The notes: generated by a model from the sequence alone, not told the origin. A DNA stretch of 64,000 nucleotides from Lenzites betulinus (GCA_022264855.1 JABYQU010000022.1:1-64000); one strand, 5' to 3'; numbered from the stretch's first letter, positions 40,868 through 53,727 are shown. A program made the numbers and translations.

Positions 40868-43800
40868 TATTGTAACAAAGATGGCGGCAGATATGCCCGA
40901 CCACGGCCCGTTATGAGCCTGAGAATGGGCTGTGCTCGGAACGCATATATCCGGCCGATATAACGCCCACGATATCGGACAGATATCAGCGAGCAGAGCT
41001 GAGCCCTATATCAGGCTGATATAAGCCCTTGAACGCGTAGACATGGTTGTAGCTCGCGCCTCCGATATGAGCCGGGCTCTGAGATCTGAGCGTCTTTAGG
41101 TGGCAAGTACTGAAGCGAGCACTAGTAAGCAGCGCGGCTTGCCTTCATCCCTCTCGAGCTCTAAGTTTCTCTCTCCTTGGGACTCTAAGTTGCTCACATT
41201 CTTCGTTGTTCAAGTCCTCCTTCCCTCTTCGTCTTCCTCCATGGACGTCCCCGCTCGCTGCTTTATCCTCTCTCACCGCCTCATCCTCGCTCGCTGCCAC
41301 GTCGTCGCTCGTATCATCCCCGTGTCGTCGTCGTCGTCATCCGCGTCCTCGAGTCTCGACGCCAGCCCGCCAGCCCGCGCCATCCTGCCCATCGCTGTCC
41401 TTGTCTCGTGCCCGTCACCGCCGCCCCCGACCACGTCCTCGCCACTTCCGTCTAGTATGTATGACCTAGCATAGCAGTAGTTACCTTACAGTGTGACGCA
41501 CAACTTCCCCATGCCATATATGTAGAGCCTGTTGCATGCCTGTTGTAGAGCTTAATATCAGACTGTGCCCACCAGAATTCAGCACCATGGGCCCGGACCA
41601 TTATGAAGCTCTGGCAGGAGCCAGCGCGGCGGGGTATAATTAATGATATGGGCCCCATCCCTGCGCGACGTCGATATACTATCCTGCGACAGGAAGTGCA
41701 AATTGCGACAGGTAATGCTAATCGGCCATTGCGCACCCTTCCGGTCCTCTCTGTCCCTTCAAAGTTGGGCATGTAGTTTGTCTTTGTATCAATAGCGCAT
41801 ATATGTGTTTTCAAGTGGTACGGACGAGAACTCGAGTGGGGGGTTGAGTAAATGTCGTCTGGAGAGGCCAAAGTATGCAAAATCATGTCACCCCCCGCAC
41901 ACTGATGCGTAGATCCTGGCATGAAATGACCTCTGGCAGTTCCCGCTAAGAGCATGGGACATTATATATGTACCTTTAATGCTATATAATAGCCCGATTT
42001 TCTTTCTGGATGGTAGTTCCTTGTTCCGAGAAATGTTGCAGACCCGGTGGCCTTGAGAAGTGACATTTCATACTCCGTCGATAGAGCGCTGCAGGTAGCG
42101 CCGAGCGTCGAGCGACAGGAAATGCGCAACGGGCGGCGCCGAGCGCTCGGCATCTGGTCGCTAAGTCGGAGTTTTACATTGTCAGTCGTGTAGTGTACCG
42201 GGCAGAATTGTTTTGGGTTTATCTGCCGGCATAAATGGCAGAATGGCTATTGCCGGGGCCGGCATAATTTGGCAGATACATAGACGCCCAAACTTTCGCC
42301 AGTCTCGTTCGGGGACGTGAGGAGGCGCTAGCACACTGTCTCTACCACCAGTAAAGCTATCTAGGCCACTCCAGCCAACGCTATGAGATCATCTATTTCC
42401 CAGTCATCATCAGCGTCCTCATCTCCCTCTGGCAGTGGCGCCCGTCCTCGAAAGTCGGGGAATAGCGCCCGTGTCCACCTTGTTGACTCTCAGCACTCGG
42501 AATTTAGTAGCGGAACTGTGCAGAAACTAAAATTTCTCTACCAGAACATAAGCATACAATTAAAGATGATATATGTGAGGCCTCCTGTGGCTTTACGCCG
42601 GCAGCAACGCCTATTCGCCGTCCGGGCGCTTGGTATTCTGCCGCCTTTTGCCCGGGCCAAGGGCCGGCAAAACGGCAGATGCCGGTTGGCATTTGCCCTG
42701 GGCAGAATGGCAGCATTCTGCCGCGAACACTACAGTCGTGACTGCGAGTGACGGAGCGTTGCATTACATGTCGCGACTTGGGTCGTCTCACCGGAAGTGC
42801 TCCGAGACTTGATCCACACATTATCCTGTATTATAAACTACATAGACGTGTACAGCAGACATGTACACATCAGCATGTTAATTCTTATAATATAATACGA
42901 AGGGATGGAGGAATGGCAGCCTGCAGACTGAAACCCGTTGCACTTCCTGTCGCAGGATAGTATAGCGTGCCGACCTCTGACCACAGCGGGCAGATATGGC
43001 CTCATATATGTGCTCAGCTGGGCTGAGGTCTGATGCCTGATATCAGGCCGACCTCGGGCTGAATATATCGAGGTATATATTTTAACAAATGTGTCGATAT
43101 CTACCCAACCTGTACACATATCGGGCGTCGCCTGATCTATGGCTATATATTCTTCGTCTGGCCGTGTATTCCAGCTGTTCTCAGATCGATAGGCCCCCGT
43201 GAAAAAAAACACACAGAGGCGTTCAAGCCCAGAAGGGGCGGCAACGCTTCGCGTGATGCGGTAACAGTCGGTTTGGCAGGTAGCGGGCAGCGCGAAGAGC
43301 TACGCGCCCTCGGCATGCACACCCGCATCCTCCCCGCCGTCGCCGCCCGAAACCGCTGTCCGCAATTATTTTTCCCAGGGGCCTATCGATTAGAGAACAG
43401 CTGTCATTGCGCTAAGTATGCGTGATCGCGGCTGGGATTCAGCTGCGGCTATCATCGCTTGCATGTTGCGAGCTGGGTGAACAGTGGCGACTGTGAGCGG
43501 CAGAAGCTCGGCTGAACTGACAATTGTTCATGATATCGCATAGCATTACACGCCCAAAGTGGGTTGGTGTCCGCAGATATCTCGCGGATCAGGATATTTA
43601 CTTGAGACTGGTGCGGAACTTTGATAGATATTTATCACCAAACGTCGAGTAGATATCGGGTCGCGAATATTACCACGACATCAGACGCAGGCGTCCGCCG
43701 ACTCACTCGCAGGTGTCCTGAGGATATCTACAGCTAGACGCCTGTGTCCAGGCGGCAGCAATCCGGGCGCTTACCATGCCAGCAACAGCTGAAAATATTG

Positions 43801-45501
43801 CAGGGTACACAAATATATTCCGTGTGGATGGACGAAGTACAGCAGGACGGCGATACATAGTATATTACTCATGAAGGATACATATACAGAGGTGGGGAAA
43901 GCGTGGTTTGCGAGGAGTTGAAGGATTCGGGATGTCGGAGCTCAGCGCCAGCGGTGAACGTTTGAACGGCGACTAGTAGTGGCAACTACGATGAGGCATA
44001 GACGAGCAACTTACCAAGCTAGATATCCTTCAGTGGAAGCTTGAGGCTGAAGAGTGAACGATGTGGACCAGCGAAGCAGATTAAGTGCAAGTACCATGAG
44101 AGAGAGCGAGGTAGAACAGCAAGACACGAAGACATTGGAGAAGAGGAGAGAGAGACAGCGTGCAGAACTGTCGATTCCCCAAGTACGAAGCGCCCTCTCA
44201 AGCTCCCACACTTAGGGCGTCTCTGTACTAGATATCTGAGGATTCCGCTCAGAGGTCGGGCGGATATAGCGCCCGTCTCGAGCGAACATCGAGGCAGTTG
44301 TCTGCCGGGTTATTTCTGCTGATTATCCTCACGGTATCGCCAGGTAAATATTCGCATGATACCGGCCTGACGTCCATCAGCCATCCGTTACATATCCCCC
44401 GGGCGTCTCCTTTCGAAACCTCCACCCGACCTCATGGGCAACTGGGCGTGTAACGATGTCCGGCCTGCAGCGCTGCCGCCGCCGCATTGCTTTGCATCGC
44501 GAGTTTCATTTGACACGGTTAACGTGTGTAAATGGGTGCGTCGCTACATATTTTGAATCCCAATGTTCGGCGATGTCTTTTCATATGCGTGCCTACAGTG
44601 GTCGACATGTTGTCAGAATGTACTCAGCTACCTGGCGGTCCAGCAGTTACAAGGTGACCAATACTTGCCAATAAGAAATATTCCGTCAGCCAGCACACAG
44701 TCATTGCACATCGTGACCATGTCGTTAAAACTCTTCCGCTTGACATTGTATTGACGCCCTTCGGTCACAGCTGTCCTTGACCCCGAGCCTTGAGCTTGAT
44801 GGGCGAGCTAAGTCAGACTTGCCCCTTGCGTTTGTGGTCGACTATGTGCAAGGTTCGTCTTCTCTGCTTTGAACTGTGTAACACGGCTGATGAATATGGA
44901 GCTGAGAGAGCAGGGAGGCGGTACGCTCTCGTAGCAGCGGCATGCACGGTTGCAGAAGTCGGGAATGCCGGACTGATAGATCTGTCAACTAGCTCGGCGC
45001 GTGAGTGATTCCCGAGTCAGACACTCTGCACGTACTAGTAGCAATTGACACAGATCTGAGTAGCATACGAACAATATTTGCACAGACTAGGTCATGTAGC
45101 GCTGCGTCTGCTCAGGTATCGTCAGTCCCGGACCATACTTACCATGACAAAAATCTTGATAGTGAGGTACACGTGTCTAAAAACCCCAAGGCTTCAGTAC
45201 TAGTACTGTCATGAGCGAGTGAGCGAGTGAGATGACCTTCCAAGTTCCGAGCTCGAGGTCCAGAAATTGAATATCGAACGCGTACTGTGAAGAGGCGCCC
45301 ATTAGAGATCTGACGCGGACGAGCGTCTATACGTAGCTATGTGCATCCTTCTCAAGTCCGTCACGCGTCCTCCCTGGGCTTTCCTTTGGTTTAGACTTGC
45401 TCGTACTTTCTGCTGGACTGAGTACATTAAATTAACTGCTAGGATTGTGTGCTCAGCATAGCTTGGTCATTGACGTTCTTCAAGCAACACGGTGAACTGG
45501 G
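40868..45501. other. Gene-poor repeat graveyard
   Basis: About 4.6 kb without a supportable gene. It has many GATATC/ATATC motifs (40950-41030, 43030-43110, 43570-43740, 44228-44275), GC-rich palindromic patches with GGCAGAAT and GCCGGC (42190-42280, 42640-42725), a C/T-rich stretch at 41160-41460, a GA-rich stretch at 44095-44160, and two pairs of inverted repeats listed separately. Probably layered, decayed transposon copies. Confidence 0.5.
41676..42963. repeat. Inner inverted repeat pair, 26-bp arms
   Basis: The 26 bases at 41676-41701 (ATACTATCCTGCGACAGG...) recur as an exact reverse complement at 42938-42963, nested within the outer pair but not concentric with it. Confidence 0.6.
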
Positions 45502-46697
45502 ATGCCTCCACTGGGTCGTGCTTCATGGGCTGCTAGGATTAAGCCATGGCAGCAGTCACCCAAAGTAGCTTCAGGTCGCTTGCATATGTCTACTGCGCCT
45601 TTGGCCACCAGCAATCTCTCCAGTATCAACCCGGACGAGATTGCACACTTCTCAAGACTGTCTCAGCAATGGTGGGATGAACGCGGGGAGTTTGACCAGC
45701 TACACAAAATGAATCCGGTCCGCATGCGTTTCATTCGCGACAAGGTGGTAAGTCGTATACAGGCACTGTTCCCGCCATGATCTCAACGTCCATAAGCTGG
45801 AAGTCCAGAGAGAGGAGGACGAACGCAAGGCCAACGAGACGCGACCACTAAGCGGTCTGGACGTGGTGGATGTCGGCTGCGGGGGCGGTCTCCTCAGTGA
45901 AGTATGTATCAGATTCGCTGTGCATTTGACTCCGATATTGATCATCCCCAGTCTTTGGCTAGGTCGGGTGGGAACACTCTAGGCATAGATGCATCTTCCT
46001 CCAACATTGCCATCGCATCTCTTCATGCTGCGGCCGACCCCGCTTTCGCTTCAGCATCTTCGAAGGCAGGCAAGGTGAAGAGCAGTCTCCAATATGAGTA
46101 CACCTCCGTGGAGGAGCTGCTTGCTCGACGTGGGCCTGCCTCCTTCGACGTCGTATGCTCTATGGAAGTTATAGAGCACGTCGACAACCCCAGGACATTC
46201 CTTGCTAATTGCGCAAGTTTGGTAAAGGTGAGTGAGATCCGAGTGAGGTTCGTCATTTTGATTGCAAGGCACTAACGGTGCCGCTCAAGCCGGGTGGTCA
46301 TCTCTTCCTCTCCACAATCGCGCGCACACCGCTCTCCTACTTCTTGACCATCTTTGCTGCGGAGCAGGTTCTCGGACTCGTTACCCCCGGCACGCACACG
46401 CACTCGAAGTACATCAATCCTGAGGAAATGATCGAGTTCTTCCTCTCGACCCCTCTGCCGCCCTCCGATGATGCGGCAGCTCTCGACGCGCGTCGACCAG
46501 CGTCCCGGCCAGTTAGCCGACCATGGATCTCTCGCCTCTTCGGCGGCGCTCCACTCCGAACTGAGGCTGAGATCCGCGGGATGATATACGTACCATGGAA
46601 GGGGGAGTGGTTGCTTGTGCCCCGGGGCGCACCCGGGGCGAGCGTATGGGCAGAGGCGTGCAACTACGTGTTCTGGGTGAGGCGCCCCAAGGAGTAA
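45502..46697 (+). CDS. COQ3: Ubiquinone biosynthesis O-methyltransferase, mitochondrial
   Basis: Four exons (45502-45747, 45797-45901, 45952-46227, 46290-46697) sum to 1,035 nt, or 344 residues. The N-terminus is basic and free of acidic residues for 30 positions (RASWAARIKPWQQSPK), as expected for a mitochondrial presequence. It then reads DEIAHFSRLSQQWWDERGEF and MNPVRMRFI, typical of UbiG/Coq3. The SAM-binding motif is DVVDVGCGGGLLSE near residue 107, and the post-motif FDVVCSMEVIEHV is clear. Coq3 performs both O-methylation steps of coenzyme Q synthesis in the matrix-side CoQ synthome. An internal insertion of about 35 residues (46450-46560, Arg/Ser/Pro-rich) lengthens the C-terminal part compared with yeast (312 residues). 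Confidence 0.95.
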
Positions 46698-47786
46698 AAC
46701 CGGATGTACTTAGATGGGGCCGCGGCTTCCTCAATCGTCTCATCCGGTTTTCATTGTTCCGGGATCGACCGGGTTCCAGGCAGTGCCCGTGAGCGCGCCT
46801 GTGGATGCTTGGGATGACCACCGCGAGAATCCATCACGCTACGCACGATGTATATTGGGTGAACACGAACCTGTGATGCTGCTGGTGAGCACGTTCTTTT
46901 TTAAAATTGTCCGTCACTACCGGGTTGCGACCATCTCTCGCGCAGTGAGATGTCAGGTCATCCTGATCACGGCACCCACATCCAGTGGGGTTTCTCGTCT
47001 CAAGAGGATCACGATCACGGCGGCATTGCAACGCGCAAACCACGTAGTGCGCGTACGCGGCGGGCGGGCATCACCTTCATAGCGTGACCTGGCGCAGGGA
47101 TGGCTACGAAATTCACAAATGGGTCTTGCGGTACAGCTTGCTGCGGGTACGCCCTTTTTTGATGATACCTGTAGTAACTGCGCAACATTTCTGTCATAGA
47201 CGCACTGCACTCGCTGTTTTCGCCAACTGGTACAGCGAGTCCTTTGGCCGTCCTCGCGTGCGTCCGACTTGTACCCCTCCGTAACATGATACCATAGAAA
47301 TATAGCCAGCCCTTTACCAGACGGCCATATCTTTGGCCCTTCGATCTATTACGATGGCACCTCCACCAGCGCCGCCGAACGCTAAACCCGTCACTCACAA
47401 AATGCAATACAGAGAGGCTGTGATGCGCCTTACAATCACCCCTGCGGTAGTCTGCTTACCATCTGAACAACGGACGTTGCATTTCATCCGGTGTGGGCGC
47501 ACGACTCTCCTTGTGACCGCATCTCATTGCCTACAGGCATCAAGTCTGAACAGCGCCCTTCGCCATGGGCGATCCGGCTGCGTGCTCATCTCTGACTCAT
47601 CTTGGGTGTAGGTGTCAGTCGCCTGTGCATCCTGTGGTGGCCTCCGAGTATAAAACGGTTGGGTGTCCAACGATAGATCCCCAGTCCCCCTCAGGTTCAT
47701 TACTTCGCTTTCTCTTGCACATTTCTTCTCAAGTCCGCTAGTCGGCTTTTTGTTACATTTACGCTTTCATCTTTCACGTCCTGGCG
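46698..47786. other. Intergenic with promoter of GH18 copy 3
   Basis: About 1.1 kb without a convincing gene. The last 140 bases contain a TATA box and a C/T-rich leader. Confidence 0.4.
47649..47656 (+). promoter_or_regulatory. TATA box of the third GH18 gene
   Basis: gtataaaa about 130 bases upstream of the ATG at 47787. Confidence 0.55.
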
Positions 47787-48970
47787 ATGTTCTCCTTCAC
47801 CCGCATGATTTCTTCCGTCTCTGCCGCGCTGGCGTTGGCATCTGTGAGCAGCGTCCTTGCTGTTCCCGTTGTCAACAACATCACGCCTCTGGTGTCCCGT
47901 GCAACGGCACCAAGCCCGGCATTCGTCATCTACACGGACAAGTTTGTGTCCGCGGATGTCCTCCCGCCCGCCACCTCCCTCACTGTGAGTAGTTCATCGT
48001 CGGGCACTGTATACACCTGATTGCTGACCCACATTACAGGGGTACAACGTCGTTGCGCTGTCTTTCCTCACTCTGGCGGGCCCCGTCGACCAGGCTCAAG
48101 CGTATGCGAACTTGGCCGCCGACGCGAAGACTGCGAAGAAGTCCGAGTACTCGCAGGCCGGCATCAACATTATCGTCTCCGCGTTCGGCGAGACTGACCA
48201 GCCGACCACTTCCGGCGCGGACCCGACGAGCACCGCCAACACGATGGCGCAGTTCGTGCTCACGAACTCGCTCGACGGTATCGACGTCGACTACGAGGAC
48301 CTGACGGCGATGAACAAGGGCGACGGCGCCGCTGAGGCGTGGGTGTCGACCTTCACCACGACCCTCCGCCAGACCCTCCCCCAGGGCCAGTTCATCCTGA
48401 CACACGCCCCGCTCGCCCCGTGGTTGTCGCCCAACGCGCAGTTCGCCGCCGGCGCGTACCTGACCATCGACAAGAACGTCGGGTCGCTGATCGACTGGGT
48501 GAGTGCATCGATATTGATTGATGGACGGTTTGCTCATCGTCGACATCCCGCAGTACAACATCCAGTTCTACAACCGTGAGTAGTTCTGGCATCGTGACGC
48601 ATGATCTCGAGCTGACCATCTTCGCAGAGGGTCAATACCACGACTGCACGAGCCTGCTCACCACCTCTGGCGCGCCTTTCGCCGGGTCCTCGGTGTTCGA
48701 GATCGCTGCGAACGGCGTCTCCTTGAACAAGCTCGTCATCGGCAAGCCTGGCTCCGCGGCCGACGCGAACGACGGCTTCATCGACCCCGCCACCCTCGGG
48801 ACGTGCATTGACCAGGCCAAGGCCCAGGGCTGGAGCGCCGGTGTCATGGTATTCCAGGTATGTCAATTTCGCGGCGCCGGCTGAGTCGTCCGTCCGCTGA
48901 CAAGTCAAAACAGTTCCCCGACGCGGACGCTACCTTCATCCAGGGCGCGAAGGGCACTTCCTTCCAGTGA
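47787..48970 (+). CDS. Secreted GH18 chitinase-like protein, copy 3 (5 exons)
   Basis: Five exons (47787-47984, 48040-48498, 48554-48575, 48628-48857, 48914-48970) sum to 966 nt, or 321 residues. Signal peptide (ISSVSAALALASVSSVLA), short linker, GH18 barrel. The catalytic motif is DGIDVDYE with the acid/base near Glu152. It shares FVIYTDKFV, NIIVSAFGETD, FILTHAPLAPW, DWYNIQFYN and KLVIGKPG with copies 1 and 2. Codons are strongly GC-ended and biased, more than in copies 1 and 2, which suggests high expression. Introns after DYE, inside HAP and inside PW, present in both other copies, are missing here. Same likely role: extracellular chitin or glycan hydrolysis. Confidence 0.92.
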
Positions 48971-49674
48971 ACAGCCAGGCACCCTCGCCGGTCGCTCCGA
49001 CATCCGCCTCGCAACCTGCCGTGCAGGGTGACGATTTACGACCCCCCGACGAAAGAATGCAACTTCCCTCATGTGAATGAGAACCTCACGAGACTCACGA
49101 TGTATCATAAGTAGTAATGTGTAACGACTGTGTCGTAATGAATCCAAATTTCGGGGCCTCATACTTGTTGCTGTGCGAGTGATCTGGTGGCCATCTATGA
49201 TTTCGGTATTATCATGCGCCGGCATTGAATTGCTTGATAGGATCGTGTCTTGCGAACTGTGGGCCCTCAGCAGAGCCTCACTCTTATTGCCAAGAAGGAA
49301 ATGCACCAGGCACGCCCTTCCGGCGTGGAACTCTTCTGTATTGTCACTTGTGCAGCACAATTAATAGCGAACTCTTGGTGATCAACAGTATTTGAGCACC
49401 TACTATAAACTAGTTTACACAGGGTAGAGCATCGCTTGAGGACGAAGACTGAGTTGAGTTACTCACGCTATCAACATTCGACCGCATTTTGCTCGTAACA
49501 CTCTGTTATGACAAGGCACACGCACACGAAATATCATTTGCTATGCGGAAGTTGAGAGAAATTGATATAGTACCACCAACGTCGTTGTCTATAAACATAC
49601 TCAAGCAAAAGTCCGAGGCCCAGAACGTGTACACATCCATACACGAACAACACAGCCAACAGCATGTCATAGTT
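48971..49674. other. Intergenic
   Basis: 3' flanks of two convergent genes. No gene, repeat or RNA seen. Confidence 0.4.
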
Positions 49675-50698
49675 TCATAGAGTTGCAAGGGGAACAGCCC
49701 GGGGCAGTGTCATCGTCATCTCCGTCCAATGGATCCCGATGCTGTACGGGTCGACGTCAGGAAACGCGACACCATCTGCCATCCGTTTCTTCGTGGTTGT
49801 CTTCGACGCCTGGGGATCGGAATTGGGTGCTTCTTCCTGCGGAGGCAAAAGACCCTCGCACCGGAAAAGTTTCGTACGTCCGCTTGACTCACTGCAATCC
49901 AATAGATGCCAGCGGGGAATTGCGCCAAGTCCTGGAGCAGCGCTGTCGGATGTGGCCTCCAGTGGTGGCTGGCAAAGCGTGACGCGCGGGAAGTGTGAGA
50001 GACTCGTGGGGATGGTGGGTAGCCAGGAGACGGGCTTGATGAGGGCTGCGAAGCACGCCTCTGAGGCGAACTCCGTGGGCGAAATTGCCGGAAAGATGCG
50101 CACTTCTGTGGCGTCTCGATAATCGAGCGAAGGGGTGAAGGAAAATTGGGCGAGCTCGCGAGGGAGCCCCCAGTTCTGACGCCCTAAATATACCATGAGA
50201 ATAAGTCGACGTGAGAGTACGACAGTACTTACCGTTGATGAGCGCCTCCATACTGGAAACATATGCTCGAGTGACACGATGTGATGGTTTCTGATATGGG
50301 TTGGCGAATTCGCCAGGAGCGATAGCGAGCTCCTCAAAAGGGCCTAAGGCATAATCTTAGTAGGACCGTAGAGCCTGCGAGTGTATAGCTTACCAACAGG
50401 GCTCTCTGAATATCGGATTAGAGTAATAGACCCTCTTCCTCCACGGAAGGCCCCCTGCTCCATGCTAGCCTTGTACAACTGAGTCTCCTGAGTCGGGAAG
50501 TAGCTTATGGGCAGTGTTTCCCCTTGTTCGGGTCTATGTCCTAGCGAGGTGATGAACCACCAAGCCTGGATGTGGCCGATGTCGTTCGTAAACGCCGTCA
50601 CTAAATGGCAGATGCGCATGCTCACTGACTTCCGCCTTCACTGTCCAAGGAGCTGGAACAAGTTGCCTCGTCGCGGGTTCGTTATTGCCTTCACTCAT
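49675..50698 (-). CDS. Acetoacetate-decarboxylase-fold protein
   Basis: Four exons (50698-50630, 50565-50394, 50343-50233, 50183-49675) sum to 861 nt, or 286 residues. The start MSEGNNEPATRQLVPAPW leads into PAPWTVKAEAWWF. Later the pattern EALINGRQNWGLPRELAQF is the hallmark of fungal proteins with the acetoacetate decarboxylase fold, and the end HWTEMTMTLPRAV fits the last strand. I do not see the Lys of the bacterial enzyme in a recognisable catalytic context, so decarboxylase activity should not be assumed; fungal members are uncharacterised or linked to small-molecule metabolism. The gene is divergent from eL43 with 496 bp between the ATGs. The last exon is read through without the optional intron at about 49910-49855. 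Confidence 0.8.
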
Positions 50699-51194
50699 GC
50701 CGGTAGTGGTCAGGGTACAAAGCGCAGTAACACGAGCTCGGTGTTGTCGGTCGGCAGTGCAAGGGCACATTCCGCGCACGCCGCGTGCGCTCCAGTCGGC
50801 GAAGACCACACAACCGCCCGCGATGGTTACCAGTCTAGCTAGGTAAAGCGGGGCGCCATTCGCGATACAGTTCATTCGCCGTTACTACCATACCTAGATT
50901 CCTCAAAATGGACGGCCTAGTTGTCGATGCATGGCAAGAGTTCCACAGCGAGGCTTAGGGCGAATGAGATGATACATATAGCTTTGCGCCTGATCATAGA
51001 CATAGCGAGCACTAGCATTGATTAGACGCCGAGGCAGTGATGCGCTGAGCGCTCGCCTCGAACGTGCAATTATGTAAGCATGTGGTGGCTGTTGGTACTA
51101 TACAGCTGTATCCCGATTTGTCCAGGCTTACTTTGTGTATCACCGAAGCAAGCACGTCGCCGTACTCAACGCCCCCGACTCCAAATACTTCAAG

Positions 51195-51782
51195 ATGGTG
51201 CGTAGTTATGACAGTCCGAATGCTAGTGGACGGCTGACCGAACATGTTATTGCAGACAAAGCGTACTCGCAAGGTTGGCGTTACCGGCAAGTACGGTACT
51301 GTGAGTTGATACATCCTGAAATACGGCACATCTGGTGCGGGAGGAATCTACTTGGGCATAGGCTGACTCGGGTGGGATGTAGCGTTACGGTGCCTCCCTG
51401 CGTAAGCAGGTCAAAAAGGTGTGTTGCGAGTACAGGTTGATTATTGCGATATTTGCTAATAGACTCTTCGTATAGATGGAGATCACCCAGCACGCTCGTT
51501 ACACCTGCACCTTCTGCGGCAAGGTCAGCAGCTGTATGAATATAACACACAGAACTCGAACTAACCGCGGTTGACATGGTAGGACTCCGTAAAGCGTCAG
51601 GCTGTCGGTATCTGGAAGTGCAACTCGTGCAAGAAGGTCATCGCTGGTGGCGCGTGGACTGTCTCAACAACGGCGGCTGCGACCGTGCGTAGGTGCGTAG
51701 CTTTCTGCCTCACGATACTGTCCCTAGGCTGACTTCCCATCGTAGCACTGTACGTCGGCTCCGGGAGATCACGGAGGCGTAA
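51195..51782 (+). CDS. RPL43: Ribosomal protein eL43 (L37Ae)
   Basis: Six exons (51195-51197, 51256-51300, 51383-51418, 51476-51523, 51583-51692, 51746-51782) sum to 279 nt, or 92 residues, exactly the usual size. The ATG is an exon by itself, as is common in fungal ribosomal-protein genes. Sequence: [20 protein letters not shown], then YTCTFCGK and WKCNSCKK, the two CxxC pairs of the C4 zinc ribbon, and RRLREITEA at the end. It is a structural component of the 60S subunit near the E site. No defects. Confidence 0.97.
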
Positions 51783-52044
51783 TCTTGTCGGGTCGCGTTT
51801 CATGCTCTGTTTTCCTCTGTCCTATACGCATATATATGCCCCACGCTATGAGCAACACCAATGCAGACTCATGCCCGCCATTGTATTCTACCACGACCAT
51901 GCCTTCGACTGCGCGGACTGGATCTCAGAGCTTGTGTGTGATCATACAAAATTCGCTTCCATTACGAGTGGATCGGTTACATCGTGACGCATGACAACGG
52001 TAAGAATCAAGAAAGGAGATATACAGGCCTTAAACAATCTCGTA

Positions 52045-53727
52045 CTACTCGTGTACGTCTTCTACCTCAACGTCTTCGCTGTGGGGTTCGCTGCCCTCTT
52101 CATCCTCGTCTGTCTCGTCTCCGTCGTCTTCCTCCTCATCGCTCTCCTCACTCTCGCTCTCGTGGAACGTAAGAGAGATGAACTCATCCCCGAGCTGTCC
52201 TTCCTCTGCTGTGATCTGACGAGAGCTGGACATACCATGAGTACCATCAGCAGGATCAGGCACAGCTGGAGAAGAGGTAGCCGCCAAAGGCCCAGCAGAG
52301 ATAGAGGCGGAAGTGGACGAGCCGGAAGCGATGGGGGCGACCTTGCGGGTGCGGTTCGCGCGGATGACGTGCGGGAGCTTGCATCCCTTGGTCGTGCACT
52401 GGCCTTTCTCAGCAAAGTCGGGGCACTCGCGGACATGCTGCTTGTCGCAGTCGAGGCCCTTCCCGCAGTATCCGAGAACGGCGAAGTCGCGACAAACGCC
52501 CTTGCGGGTGCCAACGTGAACGTGCGGGAATGGACAATTTGCGCGGGTGCAGCGGCCGTTGTTGGCGAAGTGCACACATAGCGGTGTGCGTTCAGGCGTG
52601 GGGTCGTGCGAGAGTGCGCATGTCTCTGCGGAATGGGGGCAGTTGCCTTGAAGGAAGGGCCAGCATATAGCAATCTTGTTCGGATCGTGCTGGTATAGGC
52701 ATGTCAAGCCACGGTTGCAAGAACCTAGATCGAGCGTGTAATGGCGAAAGGTTATGCGTGAGAAACATCATAGATGCAGGCAAAATGACGTACCTGTTGA
52801 GGTGAAGCGCGGGCAGGGCTTGTCAGAGTATTTGGCCTTCTTGGCCAGCAAACGGCGAGACCTAAGATGACGGTGAATGCTATAGATTGAGATATCACAC
52901 CAATGAGACTGACTGGTATGGCCTCCGGGTGTTGTCGAGAGTCATGTTGCGATTCATAGGGTGACCCCTTCCGGAAGTCTTGGGCTTATAGGAGCGATTG
53001 GCATTGACCAATGTGCCAGCCTTATTCCTAACAAATGGCGGACGCGAAACTGGAGGCCGGGATATCGGCCTTATAGTCGTAGAACTGGGCGGCTTGGGGG
53101 CGGGCTTGGGCACTGTTACTCAGCTTAGTAACGTAGACCGGCCATTCCGCGTACGATGGCAAACAACTGAAAGCTACCCGCCGAGTACGACCCCAACGGC
53201 GGATATCAGTCCTGCATTCCATGCTACTGCTTTCGCGAGGTTACTCGCTGACCGAGCAATATCGGAGACCAGGCTGACTCCGCCATGTTGGGCGTATCTG
53301 CAAGGGCGAACAAACAGCGCGGCCATCGTGCATGGAATATTGAGTTTGAGAACTTACAATCCTTCCGCACCAACGACCGCCCCGATGACTCGAAGGCGAC
53401 ACCGCCGATAACGACGTCGCGCTTCTCTTCAGGCAAGCTTGGGGGCGGCCGGGAAACTGGCCGGGGTCGGACAACGGCAGGGGCAGGAGGGCGGATGTTC
53501 TTTGCAGCAGGCTTGTAGTTGGGGTTAACGTATACATTGCTTCGTGGTTTGACAAAACTTGCGGCTGGGGCTTGTGGACGGACGACCGGGTCTGCAGATT
53601 TATGTCGGTTGATGGCACCTGTGAATGTCATTCGAATGCGATACTGTATGCACCGATGGCTTGACAAACCTTTAAGGCGTTCTATTTCAAGCTTGAGGGC
53701 AGCTGCAGAGGTTGACGGAGAGTCCAT
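52045..53727 (-). CDS. Five-CCCH zinc finger protein, ZC3H3/Red5-like
   Basis: Five exons (53727-53670, 53618-53358, 53112-52914, 52861-52794, 52724-52045) sum to 1,266 nt, or 421 residues. The N-terminal half is Pro/Arg-rich and basic (VVRPRPVSRPPPSLPEEK) and includes RNMTLDNTRRPYQ. The C-terminal half has five consecutive CCCH fingers: CPRFTSTGSCNRGLTC-H, CWPFLQGNC-C-H, CVHFANNGRCTRANC-H, CRDFAVLGYCGKGLDC-H and CPDFAEKGQCTTKGC-H. An acidic tail follows (ESEESDEEEDDGDE). Order and spacing match human ZC3H3 and S. pombe Red5, nuclear factors in mRNA 3' processing, export and decay of selected transcripts. Ortholog status is inferred. Intron 2 (245 nt) is longer than normal. Divergent from CCZ1 with 183 bp between start codons. 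Confidence 0.88.

Larger units (their letters stand above)
40692..43169. repeat. Outer inverted repeat pair, 27-bp arms 2.4 kb apart
   Basis: The 27 bases at 40692-40718 (starting ATACACGGCCAGACG) recur as reverse complement at 43143-43169 with one mismatch. The similarity ends sharply on both sides. The left arm abuts the MITE. Confidence 0.6.

Noticed and set aside
45215..45232. Short GAGCGAGT tandem as a microsatellite of interest
   Set aside because: Only about two and a half units; no more than chance in this region.
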